Of a stretch of 64,000 nucleotides of DNA, positions 59,591 to 64,000 are shown one piece after another. Position numbers and translations under genes: made by a program. This stretch comes from Orthonyx spaldingii (taxonomy: Eukaryota; Chordata; Aves; Passeriformes; Orthonychidae). The stretch is taken from the NCBI GenBank assembly GCA_013397795.1, contig VZTJ01003817.1, positions 558,001-622,000 on the forward strand, in the 5' to 3' direction. Position 1 is the stretch's first letter. Each line of letters begins with the position of its first letter. The notes under the pieces were generated by a model. It saw only the letters and a program-made list of their open reading frames with translations, was not told the origin of the DNA and ran no database searches.

Positions 59591-62500
59591 AAACAGCGAC
59601 CTATGTTAGCCTTAACTTGGTGCATCATTTGGGGTCATTAAACGTTTCACGTGACAGTAGTGAAAAATTCTTAATTTATCCACAACGTAATTTCAGAAGG
59701 AAGCCTGCACAAATGGTTCTGCCCCACAGTCTGAGATGGGAAATCAGTTCAAAATAACTACCCAGTGAAAGCAGAGTGAGTGCACAATAGTGTTCTATAG
59801 GCTCTGCCCTGGCTGTAAGCAATTTGCTCTGTATCCAGCTGGAGGGTCTATCTGCACAGTAGCACATAGCAAACAATGGCTGTTCCTCAAAGCTTTTGCA
59901 CGTCACAGGTGGAGCATGTACTGAAGGATTAGATTCAATAAAGCACTTGGCAGCCTGCAGAAAGGGTACCAAAATCCCAATTCAGGAGCTTCTTGATAAA
60001 TGGGCATCATGGTATATGACCCAAAAACTCTACGTAGTGTTGTTAGACTACAGATCAAAACACTAACAAGTAAGGCAGAGGTGGGGAGAGTCCAAAATCA
60101 CACATCTATCTGAAACTTAGTTAGCAATCATCACAAATTTTGTATACAGAGGCCTGAATTCTATAAGCCATCATATCTAGATGTATTTTAGCAAAAAGTG
60201 TCACAAATAGTACACCTGTCCTTTGGTATTGCTCTTTTTGTCCACGGTATGAAAAGGTAACTTCCATCCCATGGCTAGCTTTCAGCTGAAGCGACACAGT
60301 AGCCTTTTCAGTTCTAGATGCTTGACTGCTTTACAGAAGTGTGTATAACCTAATGTTCTCCAAATATACAAAATGTCTGCATTATGGATCAACACCTGAA
60401 TGTTAGCAGGTAAAAACTTTTAGCAGTTCTTTAAAGCCTTTTTCAGACCTTTGAACAATTTTTGCCCTAATCTCTTTTCCCTTCTGAAGAGACAACCATT
60501 GCTTTTTGTAGATTAATGGTGTCCAGCATTATGCCTGGTAGACGGTTATGCCTGATAGACAACATGTGACAAGGAGGTGAAGGCACAAGGTGAAGGAAAA
60601 TGACAACCCTCATGACAGACTGTTGTCACACATGAAACGGGTGAGCACAAATTGAGAGGAGAAGCCAACCAACCCGAGTTTTATGAATCACAGCTTGTCA
60701 CTGACCTAACCAGTGCAAAACAGAGTTCATTTATCAGCATCCTTGCAAAAGCAGATTCTCCACTAAGCAATTTCATAGCAGTAATCCAGCTTTAGCAATA
60801 ATCCAGGCAAGTTAAGGGAAGAAACTGTGAAAGAAATGTGACTTCTCATTCAATTATTAAGTTGTTTGATGTCATTTAACCACTCATTCTGTATGCACTG
60901 AAATGGAAACATTTATCTTAAGTTCTATTTTCTACACTTTCTCTTTTTAAATCACATCAACAGACTTTGTTCCTCATCTCTAGGGACAGCAATCTGCTGC
61001 TACTTTTCCATTAAAAAGTTCACAATATGGAGAAGCATCAGGAACAATTAGCAAAAAATGCTGATGTGAACTCAACAGAAAGTCTACATAGACTCTCCAA
61101 GGAAATATTTGGAAGCACAAGAAAAAAAGCAGCCAAAAAACCCTCTGTCATTTTTTGTACTTCAGGAAGTATGCAACAATTTATGGGAAAACTGTGCCTA
61201 TTGAAAAGTCTGTCAAGAAAGCTTCAAAGTAAGTGGGCTTTTTTTCCGCTCAGTACTTCCATTACTTGCATAAGCTTTTGCCACCTTGCAGCAAAATCTC
61301 CTGTGATGGGCTACATCTGTTGCTGCATGTTGCACACTGCCCTCTTCCTTCCTCTTCCCCATGCCTACTCAGGAATCACAAGCCAATATTCACTACTCTA
61401 TCCCCAGCTTTCTTCTCACCTGACAGCTCTTAGCAGAATGGTCCCATGAAAACCAGACAAGGAATAGCTCTTGCACACAAGAGCACCAACCAGTAGGCAG
61501 AGTATGACAATATGTCACTGCATCCTCTGCTAAAGCAACTGGAATTACATTAAAACAATCTATACAGCAGAACGTATTTCTAGGGAGAAGACATTCTTTT
61601 TTTACCAGTTTGTAGCAAAGCCAGTTCCTGCAGGTCTTCCTGTTCTATAACTTTCATTTAACACTGAAGTGGACTAGATACACTTACATTTAAACAGCCA
61701 AGTAATAGCCCATTTTGCAAAGTATTTTTAATAAATATGCATGTTTTAATTAGGACAGGTCACAAAGAAGCTAAAAATAGTTAATGAAACAGCTGAATTT
61801 CTTAGAACTTGAATGCATTTTCTACCAGAGTTCATCCCTTGCACTAATCTCAAGAGCTTGCTTACTTCACCTCCAAATACTACAATTTCTGAGTAAGGTA
61901 ATGCTCACTGGGACATAAAAGTATTAGAATATGGCTCCAAAAGCAATATTACAGCATCAAATTTTCTAGTTTATATGTGTAGGAATTCTATACACTCAGA
62001 TCTGGTTTCTTATGATATTTCCTTTGACTGGAAATTTTTGAAGACTTTTCAAATAACATCAGGATAGCAGACCTGCTAAGTAAATTGCTAAGCAGCACAA
62101 ATAAAGCAATTAAGATCTAACTGGCTCTGACAAAGCCCTAAAAGGAACAGCCTGGATCTTTTGCATTACCTCTTTCCCTTCACAAGGCCTACTATCTACC
62201 TCTTTCTGATTTTCTCAAGATGCCTTTTTTTTAAGATGCCTTAAAATAGAATGGCCCACAACAAGCATGTCTCATCTGAACTACATACATCTGTATATTA
62301 ACCAGGGAGGACTTCTGGAGGCAACCAGAAGGAAACTCTGAGAATGCCACCAGCGAAAATTTTGAAACCTTATTTTGCTATGGTGTTGAGTAATTTCCAC
62401 AAACACAACCAGTTCATATTCGGTCTTATGGTAACATGTCAATTAAATGGATGATTAGCTGCAGGAATCCAAAATCACTAACTACAGTAGTTGCTACACA

Positions 62501-64000
62501 GTTCCAGTGCGATCTGCCAGCTACTTCATAAAGTATATCTGTTATCAAAGTGAAAAGCTTAACCAAGATATATTAGCAAGAAAATCAGACTATTTCAAGA
62601 ACCAAAGAATGGAATTAGCTCAAAATTTGTGTGGAAAATCATTTTAATGGCTTATTAAAACAAAGAGATCCGTCACCAGGTAATCTGTAAACTACACCTA
62701 GAGGCCTGGTCAACTGCAGACCATCTCAGATACAATGCCCGTTAAAATATACATATTCAGTGTGCTAAGATCCAAAAGCACAGAAACTCAAAAGTCATGC
62801 ACAAATACTTTATCTACATTACCTTAAACTATTCACTGGTGTGCCCTCTTCTCATTTGTTAGGTACAAAATCTACGTATCACTTATGGAGAGACCTATAG
62901 CCAGATTTATCAGGAAAGGATAGAGGGCCTAAAATGGTTATAATTTCCTCTACTTTCCTCTCTTAGGGCAATATTACAGCCACGAGGTACTCTTGTCCAG
63001 CTATATCACAGCTACATTCAGCCCTAAACTGCTAGAACCGTGACTAAGAGAAACAAAACTTTCAGCTCAGATAGTAGAAAGGTATTCCTTCAGACACAAA
63101 GATGTCCAGTCTTGCTGCAGATGCTTAGCACACAGGCAAAATGATCCTCAGATATTTTGGATTCACAGTCCAGAGTTTATGATGCTGTTCCTCCTACCCC
63201 CAAAAACACACAGAGTTTATATTCTGTTATTATTGTTGTTGTTATTGTTGTTATCATTGTTGTTGCTATTGTTTGGGTTTTTCTTTTCAGTTCATTCTCC
63301 AGTGATTGAAACTGCAGAAGAGAAGTTATGGTCCCCAGTCAAAATTTTTGCCTCTTTCTTATGACCTCTCTAAACACTCAAAGGGCGTGTGACAATGCTA
63401 CTGTCAAAGAACAGGAAGATCCTATCACACTAGAGATGACCAGATATTACAGCAACAAGACTATGCTTAACTGGTTTTCCTTCTTTTTTATATCTGAAGT
63501 ACAAAGTACTGCCCTGTATTTTAAATTTTCAATATTAGAAAACACTACTACCCCAGCTACAAAGAATATGGTTGTGAAGATATTAGCATTTCAATATCTA
63601 TCCAGGATACAAAAGTAATTTCAAAATTGTAATTAAGCCTTTGAAGAGTTATCCAATTCCAAGACTGGGAAAAATTGCTTTGAACAAATGTGGAGCTCTT
63701 TGTTGAAATTGAATTAATATAACACCCTTGAAAGTCTGAATTTTTTAAGCTTTGCTACCTATGTGAACACCACCATTTTTCTAAATATTTTATGTTGTCA
63801 GCACCATCTTCACCACTTACTAGGAGCTGGTTTATGGCTACCTCAGGCTACCTGAGGAGTAGGAGAAAATACACCTAATTAGTTGACTGACAGAGGCATA
63901 CAATCAGCAGATGACATATGCCACATGGGAGACAGGAAGGACATCTTAACATTGAATACTGTCCGTGTAAGGGGGATTCTTTAAAATTGACATTAGATAG
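59591..64000. other. Non-coding DNA with one weak exon candidate
   Basis: No gene is recognised with confidence. A 140-codon plus-strand frame (61027-61449) begins with a lysine-rich, soluble-looking 65 residues, after which AAAGTAAGT (about 61227-61235) resembles a splice donor. The rest of the frame is Cys/Ser/Leu-rich and chance-like. No conserved domain is seen. A (TTR)n microsatellite lies at 63226-63273. Everything else is AT-rich and unremarkable. Confidence 0.4.
63226..63273 (+). repeat. (TTG/TTA)n trinucleotide microsatellite
   Basis: About 48 bases of interrupted TTR triplets. On the plus strand it inflates a poly-Leu frame (63179-63364) that is not a gene. Confidence 0.85.

Noticed and set aside
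63179..63364. Frame with a poly-leucine stretch resembling a signal peptide
   Set aside because: The leucines come from a TTR microsatellite.
1..64000. CRISPR array, bacterial operon or phage-like system
   Set aside because: No regular direct repeats with unique spacers and no dense coding. Composition and repeats are those of a bird nuclear genome.

Overview
The window is vertebrate nuclear DNA, almost certainly from a bird and most likely a songbird (Passeriformes). It is AT-rich with no dense coding. It carries several CR1 LINE fragments on both strands, one of them with the bird-type repeated ATTCTATGG-like 3' end. It also has a tRNA-Ile-headed SINE with a CR1-like tail, of the kind described in zebra finch as TguSINE1, and several avian-type retroviral LTRs. 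I find no host protein-coding gene I can defend: every long open frame is in a repeat, overlaps another frame, or lacks recognisable similarity. The window reads as intergenic or intronic DNA in a draft assembly, with one 64-base N gap.

Layout. From 1 to about 30.8 kb the sequence is repeat-poor: one short minus-strand CR1 tail at 16.5 kb, a few microsatellites and some possible MIR-like scraps. From 30.8 to 37.3 kb there is a transposable-element cluster: a solo-type LTR (30.78-31.74 kb), two 1.2-kb CR1 copies on the plus strand (32.36-33.61 and 35.40-36.61 kb), and the tRNA-Ile/CR1 SINE (37.21-37.34 kb). From 37.3 to 45.9 kb the DNA is again repeat-poor and holds AT-rich tracts that look like conserved non-coding elements (about 39.6-40.3 and 41.7-42.1 kb).

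The most unusual part is 45.9-48.45 kb. A second copy of the 30.8-kb LTR family is followed by the C-terminal end of a retroviral envelope transmembrane protein and a purine-rich tract. Next comes a complete tRNA-Lys(CTT)-like sequence with an encoded CCA. That runs through an 8-base spacer into a 493-bp LTR in the opposite orientation. Read on the minus strand, this is LTR, spacer, a tRNA-Lys primer binding site, and then the complement of the whole primer tRNA instead of a gag leader. It looks like a fossil of reverse transcription through the entire tRNA primer. That LTR abuts an older minus-strand avian repeat (47.58-48.45 kb).

From 49.7 to 54.3 kb there are two minus-strand CR1 fragments, a complete 598-bp ERVL-type solo LTR (52.40-53.00 kb) and an ancient amniote L3/CR1-type LINE remnant (53.88-54.33 kb). 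From 54.3 to 64 kb the notable items are the G-flanked gap (56.46 kb), a degenerate tandem array with a 176-bp period containing a perfect 24-bp-arm palindrome (58.87-59.59 kb), and a (TTR)n microsatellite (63.2 kb).

No operon-like or pathway-level gene organisation exists here. The interest lies in the retroelement fossils and the candidate regulatory DNA. All family names are from sequence memory and were not checked against a repeat library.
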